A DNA stretch of 64,000 bases from Oegoconia quadripuncta (GCA_949316235.1 OX438748.1:34528836-34592835), one strand, 5' to 3'. Counted from the first letter of the stretch, positions 9,753 to 21,575 are shown. Numbers and translations: made by a program. The notes: generated by a model not told the origin, from the sequence alone.

Positions 9753-11079
9753 TATTTCTATTATGCCATTTTACCTCCGTTCCTCAATGTAAATAACGTT
9801 GGGTTTACGATTCGGAGGTCGACAAGCAAGCGCATACATTGCCCTTTGTTCAATTATATTGCCTTATTGAGGCTATTATATATGGAGATCAGAAAGACCT
9901 AGACACGGGGGGTCATGACCCCCATGACCCCTCCTTTTTTATTGTAGTGGCCACTGGACAGTATTCTCGTGTTGCCGCCGGTTTAACGACTCTCTTAAAT
10001 TTTGCCGAATTTGTGTCTTCAATGTGCCTTTCAAAGGACTCATATAAAAATTCAACTATTCGTCACCCATTCAAGGACTGTCAGCCCCAAATATTGCTTA
10101 CCTTCCCTAATTGAAAACGAATATCGAATGAGGCGCCAAATATTATGTCTAGGTTACATATGAACTTAAATCCCCATTTAAAATCGAACCTGTGACATTA
10201 TTTATGCAAACCGGACACACCTTTACCACCATTGACACGTATCCTCGGCGCCGCGCGTAACGGGCCAACATTAAATGTGGCTAAGTGTACATCCGGAGCT
10301 CGTAACGACGGAATACCTAACTGTTTCTAAGTCCATGAATGCGCAATTTGTTAGCTCTGCGAGGGTTATAAAGTTTTTGCTTTGGTCACAAAGTGGAATG
10401 TATTCAGTTGAGGAATACAATAGGCTGCGGCTGTCATCCATCACAATAATTGATGTTAAGTGAAGATGAGGCCGAAGTGTATGATTGTATATTCGAACAA
10501 CCGGGACGAACTGTGTCCGGAAACACTCATAAAATGTATAGTGGTTAGCCATCCTACGACTTCGCCAGACGGTATTTGACTTCGCTTATCATATCTATAA
10601 ATTTAAAATTTTGATAAGACAATATAGTGACTGAACATGTCCCCAAATGCTCGCGCGTGGTATGCTCCTTCTAGGCGCTAAGTACGAAGTATACGCACGA
10701 AGGATTCGCGGCGAATGCGTCCTTTTGATGATTGATGTCGATCAAGATGATATACCTACTTTGACATAAAAAATACATTGAGTAATGTGTCTCTTTATAA
10801 ACTTACTTCGTAACTACCAATTATAAATATAATTATACCTGCACTATGCATGTACAGTCAGTCGCATAATAAAGACACGATCGACTCGAGGGTTGTCGGG
10901 TGGGGAAATATTGCGCAAGCGATTAATCGGGAGGCGTGGTTGGTAGATCGCTTCACTAACAAGCTAAGGTCAGGGGCACACTAAGGTGGAATTATTCTAT
11001 ACTGCAGTGCAGTAGATTTAAAGCTTAAAAAATATTTTCTCCACAAAATCACAAATAGATTTAGTGCAGTATCAAATCA
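9753..11079. other. no gene recognised
   Basis: Only short frames without family resemblance. There is a SINE-A scrap near 10.45 kb (GATGTTAAGTGAAGATGAGG) and a tetrad-like CATGACCCCCATGACCCC near 9.92 kb. Confidence 0.4.
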
Positions 11080-11400
11080 AATCAAATCAAAATACTTTAT
11101 TTCATAGAATAAAATTATCACTTGAAAACGTCACTATTAATATTACATTTAAAGGACTTGTCCCAGATTGGGCCTTTAATATTTATTAATTCCGACAGGG
11201 TTAAGTTATATATATCTGGATAGGTATTTGAATATCCAGCTGTTATGTACAAATTGTAGAATTTTAGAAACCTCCGTTTTCGAGAAAATGTATTTTCTAG
11301 TTTCATAACAATTTACTTTAAAACGAACACTCCTGCCTATAGAAAGAATGAAGCCTCTTGCAATTCATTCCTTGAAACGAACTTTCCGTCGTTAATTAAA
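11080..11400 (-). mobile_element. LINE-type 3' fragment
   Basis: Starts (in +) with CAAATCAAAATACTTTATTT and ATTATCACTTGAAAACG, a 3' end also seen at 62.55 kb. The reverse frame of about 62 codons is probably RT-tail remnant but carries no clear WN-LP core. Confidence 0.4.
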
Positions 11401-12369
11401 ACAATATCCACCCACTGTCAAACAAATGTCATTGTCAAACTTGTAACTTCGGTCAATGTTGGTGTACAAATCTTTCTTAGAATTTGATGGAATTTAAGTT
11501 CTTGGAGTATTTTTCTGTGTATTCTACCGAAGCTCATCTAATGATGATGATGCTTCCGACCGATTTCGGCCCTGGCGAACACTTCAACTCCTAATCGGTT
11601 TGGCCCTGGATATAAAGCTTTTATTTATAATTCTGGTCGCAGTATACCCTTTCTATTGCTTTCTGTACATACATTTTAAAAATATGTCGTGATACCGCGG
11701 CAATAAATATAACTATGTATGGTATGACATCTCGATTGAAGTCATTTATTTTTAACATGTAGTAGCATTTTCTGTCTACGTTTTAAAAATACAAGAAATG
11801 GTTCTCTCGACATATTTTACGTGTGAGATACATCCGAAAAGCGCCCCACTGATGGTTGTTGATTGTGACGCATTGATGAGGAGTAGATAGATGTGATCAC
11901 TAAGCCCTATAGTATATAAGTATAGGTATAGCTAACAATATAATCACTTCGTATGTGTGAAGGATTACACAGTTTAGTAAGGGTATATGTAAACTCCTCC
12001 TTTTTTCGAAGTTGGTTAAAAAGTGCGCCCTGAACGATATATCCAATTATTAACCTCGGTGGTGTTACATACATTTGTAATCTTACTTTTCTCCTCCCAA
12101 ACTGATAAACAGATACTAGAGACAGAGTGAATGAATGTTCAGTCTGCTAGAGACTCAAACAATAAGTGCAAGACTACTAAACCTACAAACATCCACTTTA
12201 TTGGATCTAGTACATTTTTACTAAATTCGCAACAGCTCAACATCTTTATGAACTTACTGCTTCAAGAATGAAGAATTGAATTAGAGAAGTTATTGAGCTG
12301 GAATGTGCATAATTTAAATTGCATAAAATAATAATAAATAAAGTAGTATAATAAATAAAACACATTTTT
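11401..12369. other. no gene recognised
   Basis: AT-rich sequence with no sustained frame or matched repeat. Confidence 0.35.
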
Positions 12370-13035
12370 GCCTAAAATATATTATTAATTTTCCTCATTT
12401 TCTATGTCTTCTCTTGCTAGTACATAGTCCAACTGAGTAGTCAATATCATTTCTGAGCCCATCCAAGGTACCAGGTAATTGTCATCACATGAGCACAGTT
12501 CCCTTGCCAATATACAACTACAATAATAGCCACAAATTCGGTGTTACCACAAGTTTACTTTTAACAAGATGTCCTTAACTGTAATAAATCTTGTTGCTTT
12601 TGTGACGCAACCTAATTCTTCCTCTAATTAAAGCTGTGTCTTGTGATGTGTTTAACCTGGTAAATGCCTTCTTCTTCAATGTAAGAGCTATGCTCTTGTC
12701 GGTGGAGTGACATAAACTGAACAACTATTCTTTTTTATTCTTGTTTTGTTTCTATTGTTGTTTTCTTGATTTTGTATGTCAGAACTGGAAACAGTACGTT
12801 CGGCTACGGAGGTAGAGCCACTTGCTAAGGATTGGTCTTGGATTGCGACATCTTCATAAGGTAAAGCACGAGATTGTCTGCCTGTCCTACTAGACATTGA
12901 CAAGCCACAACAGACACAAACTCATTGATGACCCAGTTGCTGTTCACCTGTTGTGCCCTCAGTCCTATTATTTATTTCTCTTAATAAAAGATTGAAGCAT
13001 TCCCGGCAAACATGGTTTTCGTTTGTCACCTAAAA
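12370..13035 (-). pseudogene. decayed Cys-rich (zinc-binding-like) coding remnant
   Basis: In reverse, an acceptor-like TTTTGCTTTTAG precedes VTNENHVCRECFNLLLREIN, then a stop, then VCVCCGLSMSSRTGRQSRAL, giving a paired CxxC arrangement; 60 acidic/Ser-rich residues follow. After a shift of frame, TLKKKAFTRLNTSQDTALIR can be read, and further on LVPWMGSEMILTTQLDYVLA ending at REDIENEEN. Coherent protein-like stretches in three frames suggest one gene broken by stops and frameshifts. The CxxC...CxxC pattern recalls repetitive ZAD-like lepidopteran proteins; that resemblance is from memory and unverified. Confidence 0.35.
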
Positions 13036-13427
13036 GCAAAAGATTTTTTAAATACCAACAAAAAGTCACATAATAAATATAGTTTCACTATATTGGCACT
13101 GTGGACAATGATTGAGGCTTGGTTACATGGAGCATGTGCAGAGTCCAACACTGATTCTCCAGGCTGTCAGATTTTATTTATAGGTTTAGGGAAATCCACA
13201 TACAGCGCAATTCCACAAACATACAATTTATTATTACAGATGTTATAATCCCAGAAAAAATTGATACCGAGTCCATACCTCGGCTAAGCCTAAACAGAAA
13301 AGATGATATAATAAACGGATTGGCCCACTTTGTAAGGCTGCCACTACAATATTACCTGCATATCTTTTACTTACAATGTTGTACAAACCTTTACTTGTAC
13401 ATCATACATATATTCACGACCTTGGTT

Positions 13428-13590
13428 GGACCTCATCTTCACTTAACATCAGGTGTGATTGAGGTCAAGTACCAACCCGTTATGCATAAAAAAAGGTAGC
13501 TCTTTGCAAATCTAATCTTCGACCTCATCTTCACTTAACATCAGGTGTGATTGAGGTCAAGTAACAACCCGTCGTGCATAACAAAAAAAA
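13428..13590 (+). mobile_element. two tandem SINE-A 3' ends
   Basis: GACCTCATCTTCACTTAACA...TGCATAAAAAAAG occurs twice, the starts about 85 bp apart and each with its own A-rich tail. This looks like successive truncated insertions or a local duplication. Confidence 0.7.
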
Positions 13591-14994
13591 ATTATACTAA
13601 CCTTCTTTGTTTAGTGTTTGATTACTTATGAGGCAAATGTACTTATATATAAATATATTAATACTTACATTCAAGAGTGGGTATAGATCCAGCCGCCGAT
13701 GTCCAAATCCCGTGCAACATGAAATAACCGTTGTAGAAATTCAGAAATCCGTATATCACCGGTCCAAATCAAGTGCAATCAAAAAATTCTTGTAATAAAG
13801 TCAAGTCATCAGTTGTTATAAAGGCAATTCAATTCTTTAGTTTTTGGCAAACAAATTATAAAACCAAAAGAATCCGAGAAAGTACAAATTGAACACCATA
13901 CAATACAACACGGACGCTTAAAAAAACCAATAACCAACAACAAGACACAGATTACTCAGATAATGTCTAAAGACAACAAGAGCAATAGGGTTGTTCGATC
14001 TGAGATTGGCTAATCGATCGAGTATCGATTTCTGACTGATCGGTACTCGATCCTGTCACTCAATCCGAAAATACCTATAACCAAATCGCATTAACAGGCT
14101 GGTCACTCAACAACAGACTTTACGGTGTATAACAGCAAACAATGCTGGTTCTTGTTTGTGCATTATAATATAATTATGCATATTTGTGATTTTTTATCAT
14201 ATTTATGGATTTTTGTGCCAATCATAGTACCTAATTGTAATTTCAAGTAATTTTTGTTTCCTTGTTTTTTACTGTATTTTCTTTTACGCCAAAATGATCT
14301 CAAATCTTTCAAAAATATTTCAAAATCTTGTTCACTGTGTTTGGGATATTTCTGACCAACCCATTTGGGATAAAGATCGTGACTTTATCAAACACATAAA
14401 ATACAAAAATAAATAACTTAATGTCTTTTATATTTTTCACTATAATTGGTGTGATCATAATCTATTTACGTATATATCCTTGTGTATGATTTCATACAAA
14501 TCTATCAAATGTAATTATAAAGATATAGACAAAAATTATTTTATATATAAGTGTTAAGACGTTTAAAACAATTTTTGCTAGAAACCCAGGTCATAATAAA
14601 AAAAAAATATTTCGGTAACTTATAATTCGATCCTTCAGTGCTCGATTTGATGTAGAATTTATACTTCAGTCCTACATTAAAATGCGTTATAATATTTTCC
14701 TTAATAATCGTTTTAATTTCTTTTGTTTTAATAATCGATTTGCTTTATTGATCGTCGTGATCGATTTTTTGTGGAGTAAATAATCGCCAGTGTTGCCAAT
14801 GGCATCGCAAAATAATTTCACCATAGTTATTTCATTAATTTATTTTATAAAAACGGAGGTGTGCAAAATTCATATTAAAGCGGTTTTACGATCTACATTT
14901 ATGTACCTTTAATATCAGTGTAGTACCAACCCGGTCGGAATTTACTCGGAATAAAAAACCACCCTCCATATAAAACGCGGACATGTCCTTTACG
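13591..14994. other. no gene recognised
   Basis: Contains ATCGAT-rich sequence near 14.0 and 14.7 kb (GATCGAGTATCGATTTCTGA) and AT-rich sequence. No frame or known repeat end. Confidence 0.35.
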
Positions 14995-15270
14995 GCTCAA
15001 TCACAAAGCTGACTTCCCAGAGAAGAACGAGCAAGAAACTCTAGGGTTGCTCTTTTAAACAGATTATGGGTTACAATTTGTGATTTCGTAATTATATGAA
15101 TAATAAGACAGCTATGTCCATGCTTATCATTCAAATAGTCAGTGATTTTATAATAGCCTTTTGCTAATAATTTCTGTTTTATGATTGCTTTAAATTTATT
15201 TAAAGGCAAATTTTGAATGTCTACCGGAACCATATTATAAAAGCATATACATTGCCCTTTGTATACCATA
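14995..15270 (-). mobile_element. LINE-3 3' end with RT C-terminus
   Basis: The reverse frame reads NMVPVDIQNLPLNKFKAII and KQKLLAKGYYKITDYLNDKH, one of the least decayed LINE-3 tails here, and extends into the AAGAGCAACCCTAGAGTTTC 3' UTR. Confidence 0.7.
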
Positions 15271-16139
15271 AGCTTAGACTAATACAAAAATGTAATAATT
15301 CAATGGTCTTACGAAAATACTCCATATTGTAGCACTCAATGTACCCTCAACCTAATATCGAAACAATTTCTTTTTATTGCTAAACCGCGTTGAGATCCAG
15401 ACTTTATAACTTCATTACAGAACTCATTTCGTATTGCACTAGCAAAAGGAACATTGTTGATTGTAACCACAGAGTAGATATAAACAAATGTTATAAATTT
15501 AGATACAATCGTGCAGTCGGAAGAGTTATTATTGGAAAGGTTTATTCATTGGATATAATCATAGAAGGCTTTACATGCACAGGTAAGGAAGACCCATACT
15601 CGATGAGCCGTTTTAAGCAAGTTTAGGCACCCCATTACTCATATTTCACTTTATTTTAATAAAAAAGGACAATATAAATATGCATAAATAAAAAATATCT
15701 TCTAGAAGGCTTGTTCGGGTGTTAGCCGAAATAGTTCGGAAATGATAATATACGACTTTAGAAATGATAAATTTTATTACAATTAATTATGCTAGATGAA
15801 TGATGAGAGCGCGTGGTTTACTTGCTACCCATAAACGCGAACTGATTAATAAAACGTGATATCGGCGTAAATAGCCGAATATGCATTTTACCCACGGTAA
15901 GGAACAAGTCGATGGATCGTTTTACCGCGTCCTCGGCCTTATTTCATTGTATTAGAGCGCATGACCGCTCATTAATTATTATGATGCCTATTGTACGTGC
16001 TAGCCCGTACATGCTCCCGGGCGGGAAAGATGAGTTTAGTAAGCTGGATGAACTTAACCTAAACAAGATGGTAATAATAGACCTTGTTAATTCTATGCAA
16101 TATGTGGCAATGTGCCTAAAAAGCAGGCGGCGTTCTCTC
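15271..16139. other. no gene recognised
   Basis: No supported feature. The 81-codon plus-strand frame at 15912-16157 has no recognisable motif and overlaps the remnant that follows. Confidence 0.3.
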
Positions 16140-16330
16140 TGTGAATTGCCAAGCTGATGCGCTGGTAAAGGTAGCTGCCTGTTTCTGGTCACCAGAAATT
16201 TCTACTAAACGGGCCGAGAGGTTTTTAACCAATCAGCGCGCTTCGGGCCCCCACGGTCCCATGGTCTCAACACCAAAAGGCATACGTAAGCCTGGCTTAA
16301 ACTTCCTTATTTGCGCCGCAAAAACTTAAG
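16140..16330 (-). pseudogene. remnant of a retroelement restriction-like endonuclease ORF
   Basis: In reverse, one frame reads FGVETMGPWGPEAR, a stop, then LVKNLSARLVEISGDQK. This is a close match to GVETMGPWGPHTKRLVQDLS in the open frame at 40.8-41.4 kb. One in-frame stop and loss of both ends mark it as dead. Confidence 0.65.
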
Positions 16331-16401
16331 TTTGTAATTTAGGAAGCGGTGTATTACATATTTTTTCAGCAATGTTATAGGATTTAATTTTTTTAATTAA
16401 T

Positions 16402-16534
16402 AGGGCTGCAGGTTTCCTTACGATGTTTTCCTTCACTGTTTTAAGAGATATGTATGTAATTAAATGTATGTAGTTAGTATGCCCTAAGTAATTAAATTAA
16501 GCTTAGAAACTCATTGGCCTGGCTGGGAATCGAA
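16402..16534 (-). mobile_element. SINE-D fragment
   Basis: GCAGGTTTCCTTACGATGTT and CATTGGCCTGGCTGGGAATC match SINE-D in reverse. Both ends are missing. Confidence 0.6.
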
Positions 16535-17529
16535 AATGAAAGAAAGAAAAGTATTTATTGGCAAGAAATACAGAAAATTTCGTAGGTATAACATTTTGCA
16601 TAATTAAAAGTATTTGTGGCAAAGGGATTGGGCGTCAGCATTTGCTGCCAATAATTTTCAAAATAAAACAACACAGTCAGGCGCGTACCCACATACACTT
16701 ATGTGATGAGAACAGGAAAAAAAGAAAAAAACTGATGTTACCTACTTCAGAGTGCGACAACAAAAAAAAAAGATCTTAAAAACAAAAATTCATATGTGAA
16801 TTAGTCACTAAATTGGGAAACCGCATCTTAACTGCTGAGCCACAGATTTTTTTTCGGTATAATTACGTAATTTTGCATGAATACTGGCAACAGCTAATAA
16901 GACATAAAAAAATCGGAAAGCTTAAAATTAATGTCGGTTTCCCAGAATCTCACCCAAATGTTGGTGCTCGGGTCGCAACTGTCATTCTGTTAATCTATAA
17001 TCACTCTCCGTATCTAATGTCAAAGGTAACTCGACACCGAATGGAGCACAACAAAAAAAGTCACCGACAAAGTGGCTCGACTTTACGAGTTTTTGTTTGT
17101 GAAGATAAAATTACGTATTGTTTTTAAGCGACGTCAGCGTCGTGATTGGTTTGTTATGTGGAATGTGTAAAATTATCTCTCTCTTTCTGATTTCGAAAGA
17201 TTTATTGCAGTATTGATTCAAAGTACACATTTAGAAAAGTAATGAAGTCGAATATTCTAGAATTCCAGAAAATAAATGTTGCGAAACAGGATCGCGAGGT
17301 GGTCGCTGCTGCTATTAGATGTTAGACTGTTTGTTTTGTTTTGTCGACACTATTATTATTAATTATCTATGCTTTACATTATAACATATATATTTTTATG
17401 TTATAAATTAACCAACTATGATAAAGTTACGTATATACTATGTTCTTGAGCCCCACAACTTAGAAACATTACGTCTCTTTATATTCACTCGCACCTATAC
17501 TATCACTCATCAATCACTATTTCAAGAGT
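16535..17529. other. no gene recognised
   Basis: Frames of 73 and 104 codons are present but rich in Lys/His with no motif. No SINE or LINE end identified. Confidence 0.3.
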
Positions 17530-17670
17530 CTGAAAATTGCTATTTATTTAATACTTTCTGTATAGCTGTAAATCAGTTTTTGCTCAATGAGCAATCTAAT
17601 ACACTGAGCTATGACCCATTTGTACTGCTGCAGCACACACATGCGTTAGTTTTACAATATTATGTTATTG
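17530..17670 (-). mobile_element. LINE-4 remnant, degenerate
   Basis: ATGAGCAATCTAATACACTG...AGCTATGACC...CTGCAGCA matches the segment at about 520-580 with indels. Confidence 0.5.
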
Positions 17671-17708
17671 TTGTTGATGTATTACCTTATCTGTGTATCA
17701 ATATGTAT

Positions 17709-17800
17709 AAGCTATGCTAAGCTAAGCTAAGCTAATATATGTATGTGTGTGACTGTGGTTACAAATAAAGGCTTTATCTATCTATCTATCTATCTATTGA
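17709..17800 (+). repeat. (GCTAA)n and (TATC)n short tandem repeats
   Basis: Four to five GCTAA units, then after a gap TATCTATCTATCTATCTATT following AAATAAAGGCTTTATC, probably the 3' microsatellite of a retroposon. Confidence 0.8.
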
Positions 17801-17943
17801 CGAAAATTGATGGAACAAAGTAGTTGTAAATTCAAAAATAACAGGCGACACTCCTTGAGAAATTTTACAGTTGACACTTGTATTTGACTGAATTTTCCTT
17901 TTTTTTTTTGCTTAACCCCGTCAAACACACAAACAAAGACAGA

Positions 17944-17976
17944 GTCACTATCCACTACACCAATCGGTCGTAAAAA
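17944..17976 (-). mobile_element. SINE-B head fragment
   Basis: CACTATCCACTACACCAATC followed by GGTCGT is the box-A end of SINE-B without its body. Confidence 0.6.
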
Positions 17977-18084
17977 GAAACAAGTTAATTTATAAATTAT
18001 ATTTTTGTAAACAAGAGCACGGACCATGTGACTGTGGTGATTTAAATTACTTTTAATAAAAAAAAAAAACAATACACCAAAATT

Positions 18085-18165
18085 TTAAATTTACTATGTA
18101 AAATTGACTATTTTAAGTGTACTCTGTGTACCTACAAAATAAAGCATTTTTGACTTTGTCTTTGA
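18085..18165 (+). mobile_element. LINE-3 3' tail
   Basis: AAAATTGACTATTTTAAGTG and CAAAATAAAGCATTTTTGAC, the standard LINE-3 end. Confidence 0.65.
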
Positions 18166-18209
18166 AATAAATAGCTTTAGATGAAGACTGAGTTCCGTGG
18201 CACCAGATA

Positions 18210-18793
18210 ATATATATGTCGTAGAGATGGTTGGGTTCGGGGGTGGGCGTTATTAGCGACCGGGACGCGTGCCAGTCGCGTGGTAAGGGTGGCTCGGGCA
18301 AAGGCGATAATTATTGCAAGCTACTATATAGGCAAATCGCAATGTATTCACATTCGATTATGATCATGAAACCTGAGATGCTTTCTGTTCAATAGAAAAC
18401 ATGTGCACGCCCCTCGTGCCATACAACTTGGCCCCCGCGTGCACTCTGTGAAACTCAGCCGTACCTTGTCTATAGTTCCTCCTTGCTCAAATCCCATGAT
18501 CAACTTCTTATTAGCTAACGACTCACCAGATTCTTCCAAGCGTCGGTGATAATAATCAAATCACTCACAGTCGTGATGTGTTCAGTGGAGCTCCGACTCC
18601 TTCGACGGCTGGCAGCAAAAAGCGTCCGTCATTTTCGATGTGCAGACCTTATATTACCGTTAACGTCGTCACCGCTCCTTTCCGGCGATACGAGCGCCAC
18701 CAAGTTTAGTTCCCACAGCAAACCGCGTATTATGATAGTCAGTTGACCATTCGAATAATTAATTCTATCGCTAATTTATCGCTATCTCCGACA
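18210..18793 (+). repeat. dispersed repeat F, copy 2
   Basis: Same unit as at 8.735 kb but without the internal insertion. It is cut at its right end by the long-TIR transposon that begins at ...CCGACATATA. Confidence 0.7.
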
Positions 18794-19666
18794 TATACAG
18801 GGCGTCCCAAAGTTATGGGACATGAAGGGGAAGTACCTTAAATATTGTAGATAGTGAATTTTGCTCAAAGAAGACTTTATGTTATTTTTAAAAGTTAGTA
18901 ATTCTGCATTCATAGATTTTCTAAAAATTACTTGCTTCGGCTGGGAATCGAACCGACTTAAATGTGAAAAAAAAAACACCCTACTTTTATGATGCCAATC
19001 GAAAGAATAGCTAAAAAATAATAACTCTGCCTAAGTAACATAGTATTTTAAAAGAAAGGAACAACATAAAATGATTGAGTCAAATTTCAAGAAAGTTATT
19101 TATTGCTAAAGTGATTTCTTCTTTTGGGGATACGTGAAAGATATGCTATACAAAAAGCGATACGAGAACGTAGGCGAGTTGCAAACAGAATTGTGCCATA
19201 TCACATCGAGTGTTCACCATAAAATGATTAGAAAATCAACAGGCAGCGGGCTCATTAAAAGATTGGCGATTTGCGTAAGACAAGAGGGATCACATTTTGA
19301 GCATTTAATTAATTAATTTACAAAAAAATACCTACTTAATTGACTACGGCAGTTTCATGTATGTTTTTTATTTGATTAAAATGATTAATTTCACGTTGTT
19401 CCTTTCTTTTAAAATACTATGTTACTTAGGCAGAGTTATTATTTTTTAGCTATTCTTTCGATTGGCATCATAAAAGTAGGGTGTTTTTTTTTTCACATTT
19501 GAGTCGGTTCGATTCCCAGCCGAAGCAAATAATTTTTAGAAAATCTATGAATGCAGAATTACTAACTTTTAAAAATAACATAAAGTCTTCTTTGAGCAAA
19601 ATTCACTATCTACGATATTTAAGGTACTTCCCCTTCATGTCCCATAACTTTGGGACGCCCTGTATA
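18794..19666. mobile_element. long-TIR DNA transposon, internally deleted (mariner/IS630-like)
   Basis: Two inverted arms of about 272 bp each (18794-19065 and 19395-19666) differ at only a few bases. The tips read TACAGGGCGTCCCAAAGTTA, with TA/TATA on both outer sides, as expected for TA-targeting transposons. The 329-bp centre keeps the transposase C-terminus. The element sits in repeat F; copy 1 of that repeat shows the uninterrupted left flank. Inward reading of the two arms produces near-identical peptides (MFFFSHLSRFDSQPKQ...), which are repeat artefacts rather than genes. Confidence 0.85.
19110..19316 (+). pseudogene. transposase C-terminal remnant
   Basis: The frame reads SDFFFWGYVKDMLYKKRYEN, then GELQTELCHITSSVHHKMIR and ends RLAICVRQEGSHFEHLIN before a stop. 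DFFFWGYVKD resembles the (L)DFFLWGYLK block around the last catalytic Asp of mariner/Tc-type DDE transposases, and the C-QEG-HFEHL ending is usual for insect members. The D-D part upstream is deleted, leaving about 68 codons. It reads towards the right TIR. Confidence 0.7.
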
Positions 19667-20149
19667 ACTAAACTGTTTTTTGCATACCTGGTGGTATTTT
19701 CAAATAAAGAACAGTTAACTTTTTAATTTGCATAATTTCCACTTCCCCATTCCAGCCAGCTACAGTCTTGAACAAATATTTACTGACATTCTAACAAAAT
19801 ATTCTATAAATCGAACGCTTATGAATGTGCCCTAAATTTAAAAAAAAAATGCAAATAATGGGCACGGGCCCGCCAGGTGGGACCATCATTTTTGGTCTAT
19901 TGTGTTTCGTGGAGTTAGATACGTATGGTTAGGGTGGCCACGCTTTTTGTTGTTATTGGTACTGTCCGCCCGCGATTTAGCATGTGCTGTGGGTAGAAAC
20001 AGCTGTTCAATCTGCCAGATCCATGTGAGATACTCGTATGTGAGCATCTCAGGCCATACAATTTTTTTTTTGATTTCTTAAACAATTTTACTCTGCAATT
20101 TCAAAAACAACGGTGACGAGATTAATTGAAATATCAATCCCAACTTTAT
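19667..20149. other. no gene recognised
   Basis: Contains a GC-richer block (GGGCACGGGCCCGCCAGGTG near 19.86 kb), otherwise unclassified. Confidence 0.35.
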
Positions 20150-20469
20150 TTTTTATGCACAACGGATTGGTACTTGACCTCAATCACACCTGATGTTAAG
20201 TGAAGATGAGGTCGAGGGTGGAAGCGTACTGACCCGGAAACCCCAACACATTTTGGGGGACTGGCAATCTTATCTCTGACACAACCGGAACACAACAATG
20301 CTATTAACATTGCTGCTTGGCGGCAGATTTAGATAAGGTGGTGGCGGACATTTAAAATGCCCTACCACCTACCAAACCGAGTACTTAAACATGTACCCCG
20401 CTGGGGATCGAACCCGCGGCCTCCGAATCGTAAACCCAATGTTGTTTACATTGAGCCACGGAGGCGGTT
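20150..20469 (-). mobile_element. SINE-A, full length
   Basis: Runs from the tail TTTATGCACAACGGATTGGT to the head ATTGAGCCACGGAGGCGGTT. In reverse, box A is GTGGCTCAATG and box B GGTTCGATCCC. A reference copy for the family. Confidence 0.88.
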
Positions 20470-20670
20470 AGTACTAATATTATAAATGCGAAAGTTTGTG
20501 TATTTAAGTATGTATGGCATATGTTTGTCACCTCTTCACGCCTAAACGGCTAGACGGATTTGGATGAAATTTGTTTTATAGACAGGAGAGAACCTGGATT
20601 AACATATAGATTAATTTTTTTGATCAAATCTTCCATAAGGACGAAGTCGCGGGCGGAAAGCTAGTATGTT
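20470..20670 (-). repeat. dispersed repeat with GCGACTTCGT end
   Basis: In reverse it reads CCCGCGACTTCGTCC...TTAATCCAGGTTCTC...AAATCCGTCTAGCCGTTTAG...CTTTCGCATTTATAATATTA. Other copies are at 23.15, 28.4 and 51.43 kb. It is probably a non-autonomous element or LINE 3' end; the class is not decided. Confidence 0.65.
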
Positions 20671-21082
20671 AATTTTAACAATAATTTTACCAAATTAACT
20701 TAAATAAATATGCACGAAAGTACCTGTGTAACAGATAAGAAATAGTATACAAAGTATACAAACAAAAGATACTAACTAAATGTAAGTAACGAGCAAAAAT
20801 CTCCAATCTGCTATATTGATGGTTTCCCTAAGCGTTAGGGTAGGTCAACACAATAGCTATCAGGCGATATTTGCGTTACCCCAATAATGGGGTAACGTAA
20901 CAATTGCTCTATTATCTGTGGCTTAGCTAATTGTTACTTTGTTCGCGTTAGCAGTCGAGTGCGATACGCTCTTAACTTACTGCTACATTTAATTTCTAAC
21001 AAATTGAAAGTGCAGAGATCTATTCGATGGTAACAGAAGATCAAACATAAGAATTAAACAAAGTGGCTTGTGTCCAAGGTGT
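20671..21082. other. no gene recognised
   Basis: AT-rich. The only notable structure is a small inverted pair around CCCCAATAATGGGG near 20.88 kb. Confidence 0.35.
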
Positions 21083-21486
21083 TCAGAGGGGCAATTCTCG
21101 TAATATCTCTTATTACAATTACAGTCAAAAGTCAAAATTCAGTTCGTTGTAATGTGATTATATCGAAATGTGATCGAAAGTTGAACAAAACTTTTAACAT
21201 CAAGTTCGAGATTAAAAAAATTGACAGTTCGTCAAATATGCGCTTGCTTCCTTCTATTTATTCTCTTTCACTTTTGTCATCAAAGCTACGTATATCACTT
21301 CAGCTGGGCAATACTGAACAATTAATAGTGAGAGCTTTGTTCAACTTTCGATCACATTTCGATATAATTACATTACGAATCTTTATATTTAATGTCGCAT
21401 TTGACATTTAGGAGATCGAGACTGGATCCGAACTGAATTTTTGACTGTAATTGTAATACGAGATATTACGAGAATTGCCCTTCTGA
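21083..21486. mobile_element. MITE family G, copy 1
   Basis: TIRs: TCAGAGGGGCAATTCTCGTA... at the left and its near-complement ...CGAGAATTGCCCTTCTGA at the right, with inverted similarity extending about 50 bp inward (TTACAATTACAGTC). The interior matches the copy at 29.39 kb in opposite orientation. It abuts the endonuclease remnant exactly at its right end. Confidence 0.78.
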
Positions 21487-21575
21487 TCGCTATCATGCGG
21501 GAGGGTACTCAGAATGTCGGCAGCATTACCTCGTTGAATGGCAATACTGATGCGTTGGCCAAGGTAAGTCTGTAG
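21487..21575 (-). pseudogene. remnant of a retroelement endonuclease C-terminus
   Basis: The reverse frame reads YLGQRISIAIQRGNAADILS then TLPHDSD, matching FLAQRISLAIQRGNAACLLG at the end of the 40.8-kb frame. It is interrupted by MITE G. Confidence 0.7.

Noticed and set aside
9901..9935. CATGACCCCCATGACCCC as a regulatory or G-quadruplex element
   Set aside because: Only two imperfect units and no supporting context.
18782..19726. Pair of near-identical small proteins (MFFFSHLSRFDSQPKQ...) on opposite strands
   Set aside because: They are the two inverted arms of one transposon read inward, so the similarity is of DNA rather than gene origin.
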